From Symbiopectobacterium purcellii (GTDB taxonomy: Bacteria; Pseudomonadota; Gammaproteobacteria; Enterobacterales; Enterobacteriaceae), in NCBI RefSeq assembly GCF_019797845.1, contig NZ_CP081864.1:2976001-3040000 (forward strand): a stretch of 64,000 bases of DNA, in the 5' to 3' direction. Each line of letters opens with the position of its first letter. Position 1 is the stretch's first letter. This document shows positions 41,702-52,334 of the stretch, one piece after another. The translations under genes and the position numbers were made by a program. The notes under the pieces were generated by a model. That model did not search any database and had not been told where the DNA came from. It was given only the letters and a program-made list of their open reading frames with translations.

Positions 41702-42501
41702 GACCAAAGGTGTCCTATCCATTGGGCAATATCGCTGCCGTGGTTATCGTAAATCAGCTTCACGCTCATACAGGCAGACACAATCACCAGCATCGGGCGG
41801 ATCAGCGTTTGCCCCTTATTGAGCACCATGCGTGCCCCGAGACGGGCACCCAGCACCTGCCCCACCAGCATCACCAGACCAACGCCCCAGACCACCTGAC
41901 CGCCGAGGATAAAGAACAGCAACCCACCAAAATTGGACGTAAAATTAAGAACCTTGGCATGCGCCGTGGCTTTGGGCAGGCTGAAACCGCTGAGCGTGAC
42001 AAACGCCAGCGCGTAGAAAGAACCTGCACCGGGGCCAAAGAAACCGTCATAGAACCCAATACACCCGCCGGCCAAAAAGGCAAAAGGCAGGCCCGATAAG
42101 CGTTTCTGGCGATCTTCTTCACCAATTTTTGGCATTAGCAGGAAATAGAGCCCGATACCGATCACCAGAACAGGCAGGATCTGGCGCAAAAAATCTGCGT
42201 GAATCTGCTGAATCAACCAAGCGCCAAACGTTGAGCCGACAAAGGTCAATGCGATCGGCAGCTTCTGTTCATTTAACTTCACGGCGCGCTGACGGACAAA
42301 ATAGAGACTGGCAGAAAAAGAGCCACCGACCGCTTGCAGTTTATTGGTTGCCAGCGCCTGCGCCGGGCTTAGTCCCGCCGAGAGCAGAATAGGAATACTG
42401 AGTAATCCGCCTCCCCCCGCGATTGAATCGATAAAACCGGCAAGTGCCGCAAAAGCAAACAACACCCCGAGCATTTCGGGGCTGACCAAAAACCATTCCA
42501 T
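41698..42501 (-). CDS. yfcA: TSUP-family membrane transporter YfcA
   Basis: A 267-residue inner-membrane protein of the TauE/SafE sulfite exporter family with about eight hydrophobic segments. The paired family motifs are visible: AGFIDSIAGGGGLLSIPILL near residue 22 and CIGFYDGFFGPGAGSFYALA near 145. Substrate unknown; related proteins move sulfur oxyanions or organosulfonates. Its stop overlaps the epmC start. Confidence 0.93.
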   Translation of the reverse strand: MEWFLVSPEMLGVLFAFAALAGFIDSIAGGGGLLSIPILLSAGLSPAQALATNKLQAVGGSFSASLYFVRQRAVKLNEQKLPIALTFVGSTFGAWLIQQIHADFLRQILPVLVIGIGLYFLLMPKIGEEDRQKRLSGLPFAFLAGGCIGFYDGFFGPGAGSFYALAFVTLSGFSLPKATAHAKVLNFTSNFGGLLFFILGGQVVWGVGLVMLVGQVLGARLGARMVLNKGQTLIRPMLVIVSACMSVKLIYDNHGSDIAQWIGHLWS

Positions 42502-42504
42502 GAC

Positions 42505-43332
42505 TTAGTTCACCAACAGATGTTTATCGAGTAATGCCTGGCACGAAGCCGGTAGCGGGGGTGGCGTTTTCACTGGCGCTTCAGGGCTCGGCTGGCGTGG
42601 CGTAAACCAACTGCTCAACTCGGCGCCGCACCCATCACCCGCGGGTGGTGCCTCCTGATCCTGACACTCCAGACTGTCTGCCGGGCAGCGTAACCGCACG
42701 TGCATATGCGCCCGGAGCGCAAACCAGGAACGCACTTTGCGCAGCCAGTCACGATCCTGTCCCGCTTCCTGACACAGCTGTTTCTTGATGGCCGGGTTGA
42801 CAAAGATGCGAGTGACCTCATGATCCTGTGCGGCCAGTTTGATGAGTGCCGTCACCTGCGGTTGCCACAAACGTGGGTTAACCTGACGACCGTTGGCGGC
42901 AACCAAATCGATAGGTTGCGGTTTCAGAAGTTGCTGTGCCGTCCAGCGTTGCAGCGGCATCTGTAACCAAATATCCGCATCCAGACCAGACTGGTGACTG
43001 GCATGGCCGCTGCTGAATCGACCGCCTGCCGGCATGCCCATATCGCCCACCAGCACAATACCGCCCGTCTGCTTTTTCACATTGGCACTCAGTCGCGCGA
43101 TAAACGCCAGCAAATCCGGGTGACCGAAATAACGACGTTGATCGACACGCATCACCTGATAATTCACGGATTCCAACGGCAACGGCTGCGCACCGACAAT
43201 ACAACCGTTAGAGAACGCACCAATGGCCTGCGCCGTTCCCGGCACCGGATGTGCGATCGCTTGCCACGGGGTTTTTGCCCATACGCCCGCGCTCAACAGC
43301 ACGGCAATGGCCCCCACCCACCCTTTTTTCAT
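42505..43332 (-). CDS. mepA: penicillin-insensitive murein endopeptidase MepA
   Basis: A periplasmic LAS-family zinc endopeptidase that cuts D-Ala-meso-Dap cross-bridges in peptidoglycan. A short signal peptide ([14 protein letters not shown]) precedes the catalytic domain; the zinc ligands are in [15 protein letters not shown] (HxxxxxxxD) and [13 protein letters not shown] (HxH). Cys residues in [13 protein letters not shown] and elsewhere match the disulfides of E. coli MepA. Length 275 residues. Confidence 0.96.
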   Translation of the reverse strand: MKKGWVGAIAVLLSAGVWAKTPWQAIAHPVPGTAQAIGAFSNGCIVGAQPLPLESVNYQVMRVDQRRYFGHPDLLAFIARLSANVKKQTGGIVLVGDMGMPAGGRFSSGHASHQSGLDADIWLQMPLQRWTAQQLLKPQPIDLVAANGRQVNPRLWQPQVTALIKLAAQDHEVTRIFVNPAIKKQLCQEAGQDRDWLRKVRSWFALRAHMHVRLRCPADSLECQDQEAPPAGDGCGAELSSWFTPRQPSPEAPVKTPPPLPASCQALLDKHLLVN

Positions 43333-43339
43333 GTTTAGT

Positions 43340-44425
43340 TTACCAACGAGGAACCTGACTCACGACGTCCGCACACTGGGCGCGCTGACGCAACAGATGA
43401 TCCATCAATACAATCGCCATCATTGCCTCCGCAATCGGCACCGCACGGATCCCCACGCAGGGATCGTGACGTCCACGGGTGATCATTTCCGTTGCTTCAC
43501 CCTGGCGGTTGATGGTTCTCCCCGGCACCGTAATGCTCGAGGTGGGTTTCAGCGCCAGATGCGCGACAATCGCCTGTCCGCTGCTGATGCCTCCGAGTAC
43601 GCCGCCCGCATGGTTACTCTGGAATCCTTGCGGGGTAATTTCATCACGGTTTTCGCTGCCACGTTTGGTGACAACCGAAAATCCATCGCCGATTTCAACG
43701 CCTTTTACGGCATTGATACTCATCAATGCGTGGGCCAGATCGGCATCCAAACGATCGAACACCGGTTCTCCCAAACCAGCGGGCACCGATTCTGCGACGA
43801 CGCTGACTTTAGCACCGATGGAGTCACCCTCTTTTTTCAGGGCACGCATCAATTCATCCAGCGCATCGATCTTGTCGGCATCGGGGCAGAAAAACGGGTT
43901 TTGCTCAACGATATTCCAGTCTTTCAGTTCGCAAGTGACATCGCCCATCTGCGACAAATAGCCACGCACCTGAACGCCGTGTGTCATTTGCAGGTATTTT
44001 TTGGCAATGGCCCCGGCGGCCACACGCATTGCGGTTTCACGGGCCGAAGAGCGGCCACCGCCGCGGTAGTCACGTACACCGTATTTTTGTTCGTAGGTAT
44101 AATCGGCATGACCGGGACGGAATACGTCTTTGATCGCACTGTAATCCTGAGAGCGCTGATCGGTATTTTCGATAATCAGACCAATGCTGGTACCAGTGGT
44201 GACCCCTTCAAACACACCGGATAAAATACGCACCTGATCCGGCTCGCGGCGCTGCGTGGTATAACGCGAGGTGCCGGGGCGACGGCGATCCAAATCGTGT
44301 TGCAGATCCGCCTCGGTCAACGGAATGCCCGGCGGTACGCCATCAACGATACATCCCAGTGCAATACCGTGGGATTCACCGAACGTGGTGACGCGGAAGA
44401 ACTGGCCAATACTGTTGCCTGCCAT
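43340..44425 (-). CDS. aroC: chorismate synthase AroC
   Basis: AroC makes chorismate from EPSP, the last shikimate-pathway step, using reduced FMN. The 361-residue protein has the three signatures: [37 protein letters not shown] and the C-terminal [20 protein letters not shown] 44425 is the likely start: GGAG lies five bases upstream and the protein then begins MAGNSIGQ as in E. coli. It lies eight bases upstream of mepA. Confidence 0.98.
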   Translation of the reverse strand: MAGNSIGQFFRVTTFGESHGIALGCIVDGVPPGIPLTEADLQHDLDRRRPGTSRYTTQRREPDQVRILSGVFEGVTTGTSIGLIIENTDQRSQDYSAIKDVFRPGHADYTYEQKYGVRDYRGGGRSSARETAMRVAAGAIAKKYLQMTHGVQVRGYLSQMGDVTCELKDWNIVEQNPFFCPDADKIDALDELMRALKKEGDSIGAKVSVVAESVPAGLGEPVFDRLDADLAHALMSINAVKGVEIGDGFSVVTKRGSENRDEITPQGFQSNHAGGVLGGISSGQAIVAHLALKPTSSITVPGRTINRQGEATEMITRGRHDPCVGIRAVPIAEAMMAIVLMDHLLRQRAQCADVVSQVPRW

Positions 44426-44509
44426 CACGGCTCCTTTCTGTGTAACATTGCTATTCTGTACTGCATTATGATGTAGAGTGCCGGGCCGAGCCCGGCATAA
44501 CCGGGGCGT

Positions 44510-45442
44510 TTATTGCCGATACGCCGCAAAATGGTCGTGGCAATCCACCAGTTGATCTCTTGTCAGCATAAATACGCCATCGCCACCGTGCTCGAATTCC
44601 AGCCAGGTAAACGGAATATCCGGATATTGATCCATCAAATGCACCATGCTGTTGCCCACTTCGCAAATCAGCACGCCCTGCTCATTAAGGTAGTCTGGCG
44701 CGCAGGCCAAAATGCGGCGTACCAGATCCAGCCCGTCATTACCCGCCGCAAGACCCAGTTCTGGCTCACGGCGAAACTCCTGTGGCAAATCCGCCATGTC
44801 TTCAGCATCCACATAAGGCGGATTGGTAACAATCAGATCATATGCGAGCGGCGGCAGCGCGCGGAACAGGTCGGAGCGAATCGGCGTGACCTGCTGTTCC
44901 AGGCCGTGTTGCTGGATATTTTGCTCGGCGACGGCCAACGCATCACTGGAGAGATCGACAGCATCCACTTCAGCGTCGGGGAAGGCATGCGCACACGCTA
45001 TCGCAATACAGCCGCTGCCGGTACAGAGATCAAGAATATGCAGCGGCTCATCGGCGATCAATCCTGCGAACTGCTGGGAAATCAATTCACCAATTGGCGA
45101 GCGTGGCACCAGCACGCGCTCATCAACAAAAAACTCCAACCCGCAAAACCATGCCTTGTTGGTCAGATAAGCCACCGGCAGACGTTCATTTACGCGACGA
45201 ATTACGCGTTCCACCACACGCTGACGCTCTGATAACGTCAGACGCGAGCCATACATATCCGCGGGGAAATCGAGGGGTAAATACAGGGTTGGCAGCACCA
45301 GTTGCAACGCTTCATCCCACGGGTTATCGGTGCCATGTCCATAATAGAGATCGGCTGCGTTAAAACGGCTTACCGCCCAGCGCAGCATGTCTTGCAAGGT
45401 ATGCAGGTCTTTGACCGCCTCGTCGACGAAAATTTTATCCAA
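44510..45442 (-). CDS. prmB: ribosomal protein uL3 glutamine methyltransferase PrmB
   Basis: PrmB methylates a glutamine of ribosomal protein L3. The 310-residue SAM enzyme has [16 protein letters not shown] (SAM motif I) and the N6-methylase-like [12 protein letters not shown] catalytic motif at about residue 200, with a helical N-terminal substrate domain and the linking [10 protein letters not shown] segment. It precedes aroC as in E. coli. Confidence 0.96.
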   Translation of the reverse strand: MDKIFVDEAVKDLHTLQDMLRWAVSRFNAADLYYGHGTDNPWDEALQLVLPTLYLPLDFPADMYGSRLTLSERQRVVERVIRRVNERLPVAYLTNKAWFCGLEFFVDERVLVPRSPIGELISQQFAGLIADEPLHILDLCTGSGCIAIACAHAFPDAEVDAVDLSSDALAVAEQNIQQHGLEQQVTPIRSDLFRALPPLAYDLIVTNPPYVDAEDMADLPQEFRREPELGLAAGNDGLDLVRRILACAPDYLNEQGVLICEVGNSMVHLMDQYPDIPFTWLEFEHGGDGVFMLTRDQLVDCHDHFAAYRQ

Positions 45443-45756
45443 GTTAGTCCTCCACAGACCCCACCCGTCAGGAAATGCCGCTTAGTTTGCCATGAAGCCA
45501 ACGACAAATCAGCAGATATCACCCACCCGCACAGAAATCCTCTACGTCACCTATCAATCGATTCTCCCTCTCAGTGCTTTGGCAATTTCAGGTTTACTAT
45601 TAAAAAGGTAGCGCAGGCACTATTACAGGTTACACTGGGACCCATATAATTTATGGCAAATGCCGTACGAATTAATGCCCTAACGCCAGGCCGCCCCATC
45701 GGGAAGCAGATACGCCGACGTAATAAGGACCGTGAGAGACACAACGGGGTGACCGA
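45443..45756. other. prmB-smrB divergent region
   Basis: A 314-base divergent interval that should hold both promoters. I see no additional gene, repeat or clear operator in it. Confidence 0.4.
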
Positions 45757-46329
45757 ATGAGTAAGAAACACGCGCTGAATGATGGCGAAGCACAGTTATT
45801 CCGCGCCTCCGTAGCTGGCACCAAAACGCTGCGCCAGGATACCTATGTACATCGTCCACAGCGCCATCACGTTGAAGGAAAGCTGCCGCCGCGCAAGGCG
45901 TTGCAGGAACAAGTGGATGCCAGTTTTTATTTTTCCGACGAATTTCAGCCCCAGTTGGACAGCGACGGCCCCATGCGTTACGTGCGCCCCGGCAGCAGCC
46001 ATTACGAGCTAAAAAAGCTGCGGCGCGGCGACTATTCTCCGGATCTGTTTCTCGATCTGCACGGATTAACCCAGTTGCAAGCCAAACAAGAACTGGGCGC
46101 CCTGCTCGCGGCCTGTCGCCGTGAGCACGTTTACTGCGCCTGTGTGATGCACGGCCACGGCAAGCATATTCTCAAACAGCAAACGCCACTCTGGTTGGCA
46201 CAACATCCAGACGTGCTGGCTTTCCATCAGGCACCCAAAGAGTTTGGCGGTGACGCCGCGTTGTTGGTGTTGGTGGAACTGGATGCCGCGTACGGTCAAA
46301 TAAAGGCGGGCACTGAACCGTCACGCTAA
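45757..46329 (+). CDS. smrB: ribosome rescue factor SmrB
   Basis: A Smr-domain endonuclease that cleaves mRNA between collided ribosomes. The 190-residue protein has a basic N-terminal extension, and the C-terminal Smr domain with [15 protein letters not shown] and the catalytic/ligand-binding [15 protein letters not shown] near residue 130. It follows GGGGTGACCGA. It is divergent from prmB, as in E. coli. Confidence 0.95.
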   Translation: MSKKHALNDGEAQLFRASVAGTKTLRQDTYVHRPQRHHVEGKLPPRKALQEQVDASFYFSDEFQPQLDSDGPMRYVRPGSSHYELKKLRRGDYSPDLFLDLHGLTQLQAKQELGALLAACRREHVYCACVMHGHGKHILKQQTPLWLAQHPDVLAFHQAPKEFGGDAALLVLVELDAAYGQIKAGTEPSR

Positions 46330-46381
46330 TGCGCCCGGCTTGCACGCTGTCGCCTGACGGTGGCGACGGCGCAAGCTCGGA

Positions 46382-46864
46382 TCAGGATTTGAGCGCCAAC
46401 TGTGACGGGCTGATTTGCCAATCGAACACACCCGCACCCGACTGCGCATCCAGCGTAACGCAGGCCACCGCCGAGGTGGCAAACATCGGCGCACCGGTTT
46501 GTGGGCTGAGTTCCGCCACCAGATACCCCACCAAGGGCAGGTGTGAGACGATCAACACCGATTCGATCCCCTCACCGGCCAATGCCAGCAGATAATCACT
46601 GACAAGCGCAGCATCGCCGCCTGGCGTCAGCGCTGGCAGGCAGTCTTCTTCATCAGGCAGGGAAAGGATACCACGCAAGGTGGACAGGGTTTGCTGGGCG
46701 CGGACATAAGGACTGACCAAAACACGCGTAATGGCCACACTCTGGTCATGTAGCCAGAAAGCCATTTGACGCGATTCTTGAACACCGCGCGCACTGAGCG
46801 GGCGAAGCGCATCACTGGCTGCGTCAGGTACTGCATCACCATGACGCATAATCAACACTTGCAT
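46382..46864 (-). CDS. sixA: phosphohistidine phosphatase SixA
   Basis: SixA is a small histidine phosphatase that dephosphorylates phosphohistidine on HPt domains and NPr of the nitrogen PTS. The 160-residue protein has the RHG motif at residues 7-9 (MQVLIMRHGDAV), the second Arg in VSPYVRAQQT and the second catalytic His in LIVSHLPLVGYL. The E. coli downstream neighbours fadJ and fadI are absent. Confidence 0.95.
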   Translation of the reverse strand: MQVLIMRHGDAVPDAASDALRPLSARGVQESRQMAFWLHDQSVAITRVLVSPYVRAQQTLSTLRGILSLPDEEDCLPALTPGGDAALVSDYLLALAGEGIESVLIVSHLPLVGYLVAELSPQTGAPMFATSAVACVTLDAQSGAGVFDWQISPSQLALKS

Positions 46865-47680
46865 ATAACACCGTTATAGTAAAAAACTTCGTTATATTAT
46901 GCTGTTAGCGCATATTCTCCGATAATCAAGCCGCCATACACACAGGGGCAAAGCAGAGGGAATACGCGTCATTTTGTTGCAAATTTAACCGAAGCACGAA
47001 CCGCTTTTTTACCTTAGATGGGAAGCCGGAGTCAACCAATTTGCGCAGGCGGACAAGGGAGCGCACGCCACATTTTGCTGCCGGCACCAGCAAAACGGCA
47101 ACATTATCAACACAAATCATATGGTTAATTTAGCGTTCAGTGTTTACTACTCCGCGGTGAGGGACCGCAAAGATCAAAAACAGCCTTTTTGCCACCGTCG
47201 CATTGCAAAAAAACAGACTTATAAACCATAAAGTAAAATTAAATAGCATAAAAAACTGGTCACTTGCTTAATTTGGTTTTTTCATTTCATTTTGCTTTTT
47301 ATCAAAATACTGACGTTGTTAAACAAGTGACCGGCATCTATCTTTATTTGATAGCGTTTTATGTAAGTTGTTATTACTATTATTTAAAAGTACAGCATTT
47401 CCATTGCGGCCAGTTGCTGACGATGGCAGCTGACGTGCTTAAAAGCACCTTTTATTTTTTGTTTATATTGCCTACCAGAGAAAGCGGTGATTTAGCCAAC
47501 CGGGTTAGCCGTTCATAACCCAAACGTTTTAACCATTTTCCTGCAACAACGCGTCGCAGTGAGAATGCCTAAATCTCTGCGCTGACACTATTTTCTGTTG
47601 TTATACGCGATTGCATTTGTTGAAATTGCGACTGCGTTAAGTGGGAGAATAGTGTACTGCGCTTGCTTGAAGGAATGGCA
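46865..47680. other. AT-rich leader region of the Csu-type operon
   Basis: An 816-base gap. Bases ~47200-47480 are very AT-rich, typical of H-NS-silenced or acquired promoters. Arms GGTCACTTG (47258-47266) and CAAGTGACC (47324-47332) form a nine-base inverted repeat around a 57-base AT-rich spacer. Open frames at 46926-47120 (minus) and 47264-47518 (plus) have no ribosome-binding site and no recognisable similarity. Confidence 0.5.
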
Positions 47681-48217
47681 ATGAACAAACAAAAAGCTGC
47701 GCTCGGCACGGTTCCCTTGTTATTGATGTTTCTGTCAACACCCTCGGTAAATGCCGATATAAGCGGCAATATCAATGTTTCTCTGAACATAACCCCCACG
47801 TGTCTGGTCAGCAATGTGAGCAGCGGTGTGTGGGGTGCGATGGAGTTTGGCACGGTATCAAATTTAAATGCCGACATCCCTGCCACAGTAGGCACCAATG
47901 GTTTGTCTGTCGTCTGTTCACCGAACACGGTGGCATCCCTTACGCTCAACGCGGGAGCCAACGGCACAAGCAGCCTCCGCCGTCTTTCCAATGGCGCAAC
48001 CACGAACCCGACATTGATTACCTATCGCCTTTACAGTGATGCTGGTCATAACTCAGAAATCGTCATTAATACACCAATAACACTCCCTACGGGAACCGGT
48101 GTGGCGTAAAACATCCCTATCTATGGCCTGATTCGCTCTAGTGACAATACGGCAAACCTTTATCCGACAAGTGGATCTTATGTCGATACGATTTCCGCAA
48201 CGCTGACCTGGAACTGA
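47681..48217 (+). pseudogene. Csu-type pilin (spore coat U domain), internal ochre stop
   Basis: From ATG 47681 (AAGGA seven bases upstream) the frame encodes a signal peptide (TVPLLLMFLSTPSVNA) and a spore-coat-U-domain pilin with the paired Cys (LNITPTCLVSNVSSG; LSVVCSPNTVASLTL). A TAA at 48107-48109 stops it after 142 residues. The same frame continues for another 35 codons of typical family sequence (NIPIYGLIR ... VDTISATLTWN) to a TGA at 48217, so a single nonsense change, probably CAA to TAA, truncates the pilin. The missing C-terminal strand is needed for folding. SCPU proteins build archaic chaperone-usher pili of the Csu type. Confidence 0.85.
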
Positions 48218-48239
48218 TAAACCGGAGAATCTGATTGCC

Positions 48240-48809
48240 ATGACGGCTAGCACAGGGAGAACCTCAGGCATGGGGGCATGGAGACTTTTTCGTGGCCCCG
48301 CTGTATTACTGAGCGCGTTATCACCTTTTGCCAATAGCGCGTTGGCGGTAACGAAAACCGCAACATTTAACGTCGAGGCCCCTCTGCAAGCAGGCTGCAT
48401 GTTTGGCATCACCAGCGGCAGTTCAAGCGATATGGGAACCCTCAGTTTTGGCACGCAGAATGCCGCAGCGACCAATGTGAATGCCGTCAGCGGTCCGGGT
48501 AGTGGTTCTATCGTTGTCACCTGCACCCCCGGCGTTTCAGTCACCATTGCGCTGGATTACGGTCTCAACGGCGGCACCAGTGCACAACGCTATCTGGCTA
48601 ATAGCGCTAAAACACGTATGTTGCCTTATCAGCTTTACCGTGATGCTGCCCGTACCCAGGTATGGGGCAACGGCCAATTGGCGCTTAACGTGTCTTCATT
48701 TCCCAGTACCACGCAAACCTACACCGTGTATGCCCGCTACATGGGGGCGACGCCATTACCCGCCGCCGGGCAATACACGGACAAAATAACCATCAATGTG
48801 ACGTATTAA
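48240..48809 (+). CDS. Csu-type pilin subunit (spore coat U domain)
   Basis: A 189-residue exported protein with a hydrophobic signal segment (AVLLSALSPFANSALA) and a complete spore-coat-U domain: first Cys in LQAGCMFGITSG, second in IVVTCTPGVSVTIALDYG, and the C-terminal QYTDKITINVTY, which forms the final strand. It follows the broken pilin by 22 bases in the operon pilin-pilin-chaperone-usher. It looks intact, but the chaperone and usher it needs are broken. Confidence 0.88.
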   Translation: MTASTGRTSGMGAWRLFRGPAVLLSALSPFANSALAVTKTATFNVEAPLQAGCMFGITSGSSSDMGTLSFGTQNAAATNVNAVSGPGSGSIVVTCTPGVSVTIALDYGLNGGTSAQRYLANSAKTRMLPYQLYRDAARTQVWGNGQLALNVSSFPSTTQTYTVYARYMGATPLPAAGQYTDKITINVTY

Positions 48810-48875
48810 CAACGGGACACAGACTATTCGGTCAGGTTTTGACACACCGTGTGATATTAAAAAGAAGGCGTTGGC

Positions 48876-49644
48876 ATGAGAATAACCAAAAATAATCTGG
48901 GACGTTTTTTGTGTGTTGCAATACTGTTTGCCTGCTCCGGGGCCCTCGCAGCCAGTTCTTTATTGGTATGGCCGATTTACCAGGTTATTGAGGCAAATAG
49001 CAGCAGTGCCGCCCTCTGGCTGGAGAACCGGGGCAATAACACCGTGGGTTTGCAAATTCGCATTATGGCCTGGCGTCAGATGCAATATGAAGATCGCTAC
49101 GCTGAGCAAACCGTGGTGATCCCAACCCCGCCGTTTGTCAAGCTCGAACCGGGCCAGCGCAGCATGGTCCGGTTGATGCGTGTGAATCCTACATCAACCC
49201 CCGAGGAACGCGCATTTCGCATTGTTATCGATGAACTCTCTACGCCCTACATGGCGCAAAACAACACGGCGGCCTCAGGCTTACAATTCCAGATGCGCTA
49301 CCTGTTGCCGCTCTTCCTGCGTGGCTCTGGCAATGAAAAACTTCCCCCCCCCCACCGCAGCGCTACGATTACGCTGGCGTATCGCCGCCGTTGGAGGTAA
49401 GCCCTACCTCTACGTAAACAACGAAGGCCAAAACCATGCGCGCCTGAATAACGTGTTTTGGTCTACCTCGGCGCAAGGGAAAGGTGCGCGCACGATCGTC
49501 AGCGAGGGCTTTCTGGGGTACGTGTTGCCAGGGCAAGAAATGCGTTGGCCGCTGCCCGCAACGGCGGCGTCACCAGGCGCGAATGCCGTGCTGTTTACGC
49601 ATCTGGTGGATGCCCCTGAACCCATTGTGATCGCACGCGACTAA
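48876..49644 (+). pseudogene. Csu-type periplasmic chaperone, frameshifted at a ten-C tract
   Basis: The frame from ATG 48876 encodes a signal peptide (FLCVAILFACSGALA) and a chaperone N-terminal domain (SLLVWPIYQVIEANSSSAAL; PPFVKLEPGQRSMVRLM). It runs into ten consecutive C at 49344-49353 and then into unrelated sequence that stops at 49400. The +1 frame after the tract supplies the missing half (LRWRIAAVGGKPYLYVNNEG, then LNNVFW; GYVLPGQEMRWPLP) to a stop at 49644. With nine C the two halves join into a 255-residue chaperone, the usual length. A ten-base homopolymer is prone to slippage, so on/off switching, decay and sequencing error are all possible. Confidence 0.85.
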
Positions 49645-49649
49645 GCCTG

Positions 49650-50921
49650 ATGTCAGGAAGGTTGAGGCATTCATCTCAGCGCCTTTTTCTCTGCGTGTCC
49701 TTACTCGCGGGAGGCGCAATCCTGTGCGCATCCCGCACGTTTGCGGCGCAGGCGTTCGGCGATTTACCGCCACCACCGACGGCCCTGCCCGTTCAGGAGC
49801 AGGCGTTGTATTACCTGACGCTGGCCGTAAACGGATACAGCGATAATCGGGTCATCCCGGTTAGCGTGAATGGCGATCGCTATGCGATTGATGCCAGCGA
49901 ACTGACCCGGCGGCATATCCGTCTGCCCGAGAATGCCGCAGGCTCAGTAGACATCAACGGGCTGCCCGATGTGACGGTGTTCTATGACATGCAGAAGCAG
50001 CAACTGCAACTCACCATCCCGACAGACTGGTTGCCTCAACAGCGGTTCGATACGGGGAGTAACAACGGTATACCGCGTTTATCCGCACAAAGCAGCACAG
50101 GTTTACTGTTTAATTACAACCTGTTTTACACTTCGCCGCCCCATCAGGGTGACTCGATGAATGCGTTGATGGAACAGCGCCTGTTCAGCGAACATGGCAT
50201 CTTGTCCAACTCGGGACTGTGGGTAATAAAAAACCCCTATGCCGACGAGGGTAGCCGCTATCGCCGCTACGACACCTATTGGCGCTACAGCGACAGTGAA
50301 CGAATGGTCAGTTACCAGTTGGGTGATTTCATCAGCAACTCGCTCACCTGGACCCAATCCATGCGAATGGCTGGTCTGCGCATCGGTCGCAACTTCAATC
50401 TTCGCCCGGATATTGTCACCTATCCGATGCTGCAATACGCAGGTTCAGCGGCAGTACCCAGCACACTGGATCTGTTTATTAACGGCTTTAAAACCAGCAG
50501 CACGGCACTCAACTCAGGCCCGTTCACCCTGACCAATACCCCCTATCTCAACGGTGCCGGTGAAGCGACCATTATCACCACCGATGCGCAAGGGAGGCAG
50601 ATCAGCACCAGCGTACCGTTTTACGTGTCCAACACCCTACTGCGTCAGGGATTTAGTGATTTCGATCTCTCGGTTGGCGTGTTGCGCCGCACTTATGGGA
50701 TGGGGCAGGATCGCTACACGTCAGACCCTGCCTTCAGCGGTTTTTATCGCTATGGCGTCACGCAAAGCCTGACGCTGGCGGGCCATGGTGAGAACGTGCG
50801 CGACCTCTCTCTGCTCGGCGCAGGTGCAGATATGTCTGTCGGGCGTTGGGGAACGCTCAGCACCGCCTACAGCCGCAGTGAACAGCAGGGATCCGGATTG
50901 GCATCAGGTTTGACAGTGTGA
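49650..50921 (+). pseudogene. Csu-type usher, 3' half missing
   Basis: The N-terminal ~415 residues of an outer-membrane usher of archaic chaperone-usher pili: signal peptide, N-terminal domain (LTLAVNGYSDNRVIPVSVNG; VDINGLPDVTVFYDMQKQQL), start of the barrel and the plug domain (LFINGFKTSSTALNSGPFTL; VPFYVSNTLLRQGFSDF). Full-length ushers have about 800 residues. Homology stops near 50890-50900, where the sequence switches to the antisense of a truncated mqo gene; the last residues before the stop at 50921 are read-through. The tip-adhesin gene (csuE type) expected downstream is missing, so pilus assembly is impossible from this locus. Confidence 0.85.
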
Positions 50922-52008
50922 CAGAGCCCGGCAGATCCCACAGTGAACCATTTTTCAGGAACTTGCTGGAGAACGTGGCAAAAGGCCCAAACAGCAGCGC
51001 AGGTTTACCGTTAAAGATACGCGTATCCAGATGCGGCACGGACATCGGCGGTGCGCCCACCGAGGCTTTACCATATACTTTTGCCATATGGCGTTTTACG
51101 ATGTCAGGATTGTCGGTGACCAGAAATTCCCCGCCCACCGGGAAGCCGCCATAGAGATCCGCTTCAGGGATACCGGATTTTTGCAATAACGGCAGCGCCG
51201 CCCCGCCCGCGCCAATAAACACGAACTTGGCATTGATAGCATGCTCTTTCTCACCGTCCTTCAAATCTGCATAGATAATGCTCCAGGTGTGGTCGGCGTT
51301 ACGCTTTATCTCGCGTACTTCTGCATTCAAGCGCAGTGAGAAGTTGTCTTTGGTCTGTAATCCGGAAACTAACTGGCGCGTGATTTCACCGTAATTGACA
51401 TCGGTGCCAATCGGCATGCGCGTGGCGGCTACTTTCTGAGCCGGATCGCGCCCTTCCATCACCAGCGGTGCCCAGGATTGGATCGTGGCGTGATCGTCAC
51501 TGAACTCCATGCCGCGGAACAGCGTACTGTGCTGCAACGCCTTATAACGCTGGTTCAGGAAGGCGGTATTCTCATCGCCCCAGACAAAGCTGATATGCGG
51601 CACGCTGTTGATAAACAGATTGGGATCGTGCAGCACGCCATTCTTGACCTGGTATGACCAGAATTGGCGCGAAATCTCAAACGCTTCACTGATCTCAACC
51701 GCTTTACTGATATCAATAGCACCATCGGCTTTTTCTGGCGTGTAGTTCAGTTCCATAAAGGCCGAGTGGCCGGTGCCTGCGTTATTCCAGCCATTGGAGC
51801 TTTCTTCGGCAACCTTATCCAGACGTTCAACCATCGTGATTGACCAGTCGGGTTGCAGTTCCTGAAGATAAGTCCCAAGCGTTGCACTCATGACACCACC
51901 ACCGATCAGTACCACATCGGTGGTTTTTGCCGTATCCGCTGCGCTTTGCGCCCATGCAGCGGTTCCCACCAGATTCAGGCACAAGACCAAAGCCCGTAGT
52001 TTTTTCAT
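50857..52008 (-). pseudogene. mqo: malate:quinone oxidoreductase, C-terminal third missing
   Basis: A membrane-associated FAD enzyme that oxidises malate and reduces quinone. A signal-like N-terminus ([15 protein letters not shown]) precedes the FAD motif [17 protein letters not shown] and the family segments [29 protein letters not shown] and [19 protein letters not shown]. Mqo homology ends around SNLMP (position ~50900), after about 369 of the usual ~540 residues. The remaining ~14 codons to 50857 are antisense of the usher gene. The lost part includes conserved C-terminal FAD-contact sequence, so the product is probably inactive. Confidence 0.88.
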
Positions 52009-52287
52009 ACTTCTATGCCTCTGTTTATTCTAATTTTTGTTGTTGCAGGTCAATCGCTACTCCAACCATCCCGAACGTGCATCATTCCCACACGGCAGCC
52101 AGGCGTCGTGTAAAATGCGTATTACATCGCACATCCGTACAACATTATTGTTACAAAGGCGGTGAAAATAAATTTTTGTAATTAAATAAAAAATAACAAT
52201 ACAATCATCATTGATTAACAAGTAGTGAAAGTACCGTGCTGGTTCGGAGTAGTGCAGTGTTTTATTTCGAATGAATGCGCATAAAGC

Positions 52288-52312
52288 AAAAGGCTCCACC
52301 GGGAGCCTTTTT
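52288..52312 (-). terminator. bidirectional terminator downstream of mlaA
   Basis: Arms AAAAGGCTCC and GGAGCCTTTTT around ACCG give a strong stem with T-runs on both strands. It ends mlaA on the minus strand. The rest of the 52009-52334 gap (mqo promoter side, AT-rich around 52160-52210) shows no gene. Confidence 0.88.
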
Positions 52313-52334
52313 ACGTGTGATGCCAGAGAAAGGA

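Noticed and set aside
47264..47518. 84-codon open frame in the AT-rich region before the Csu operon
   Set aside because: Composition follows the AT-rich background, with no ribosome-binding site and no recognisable protein pattern.
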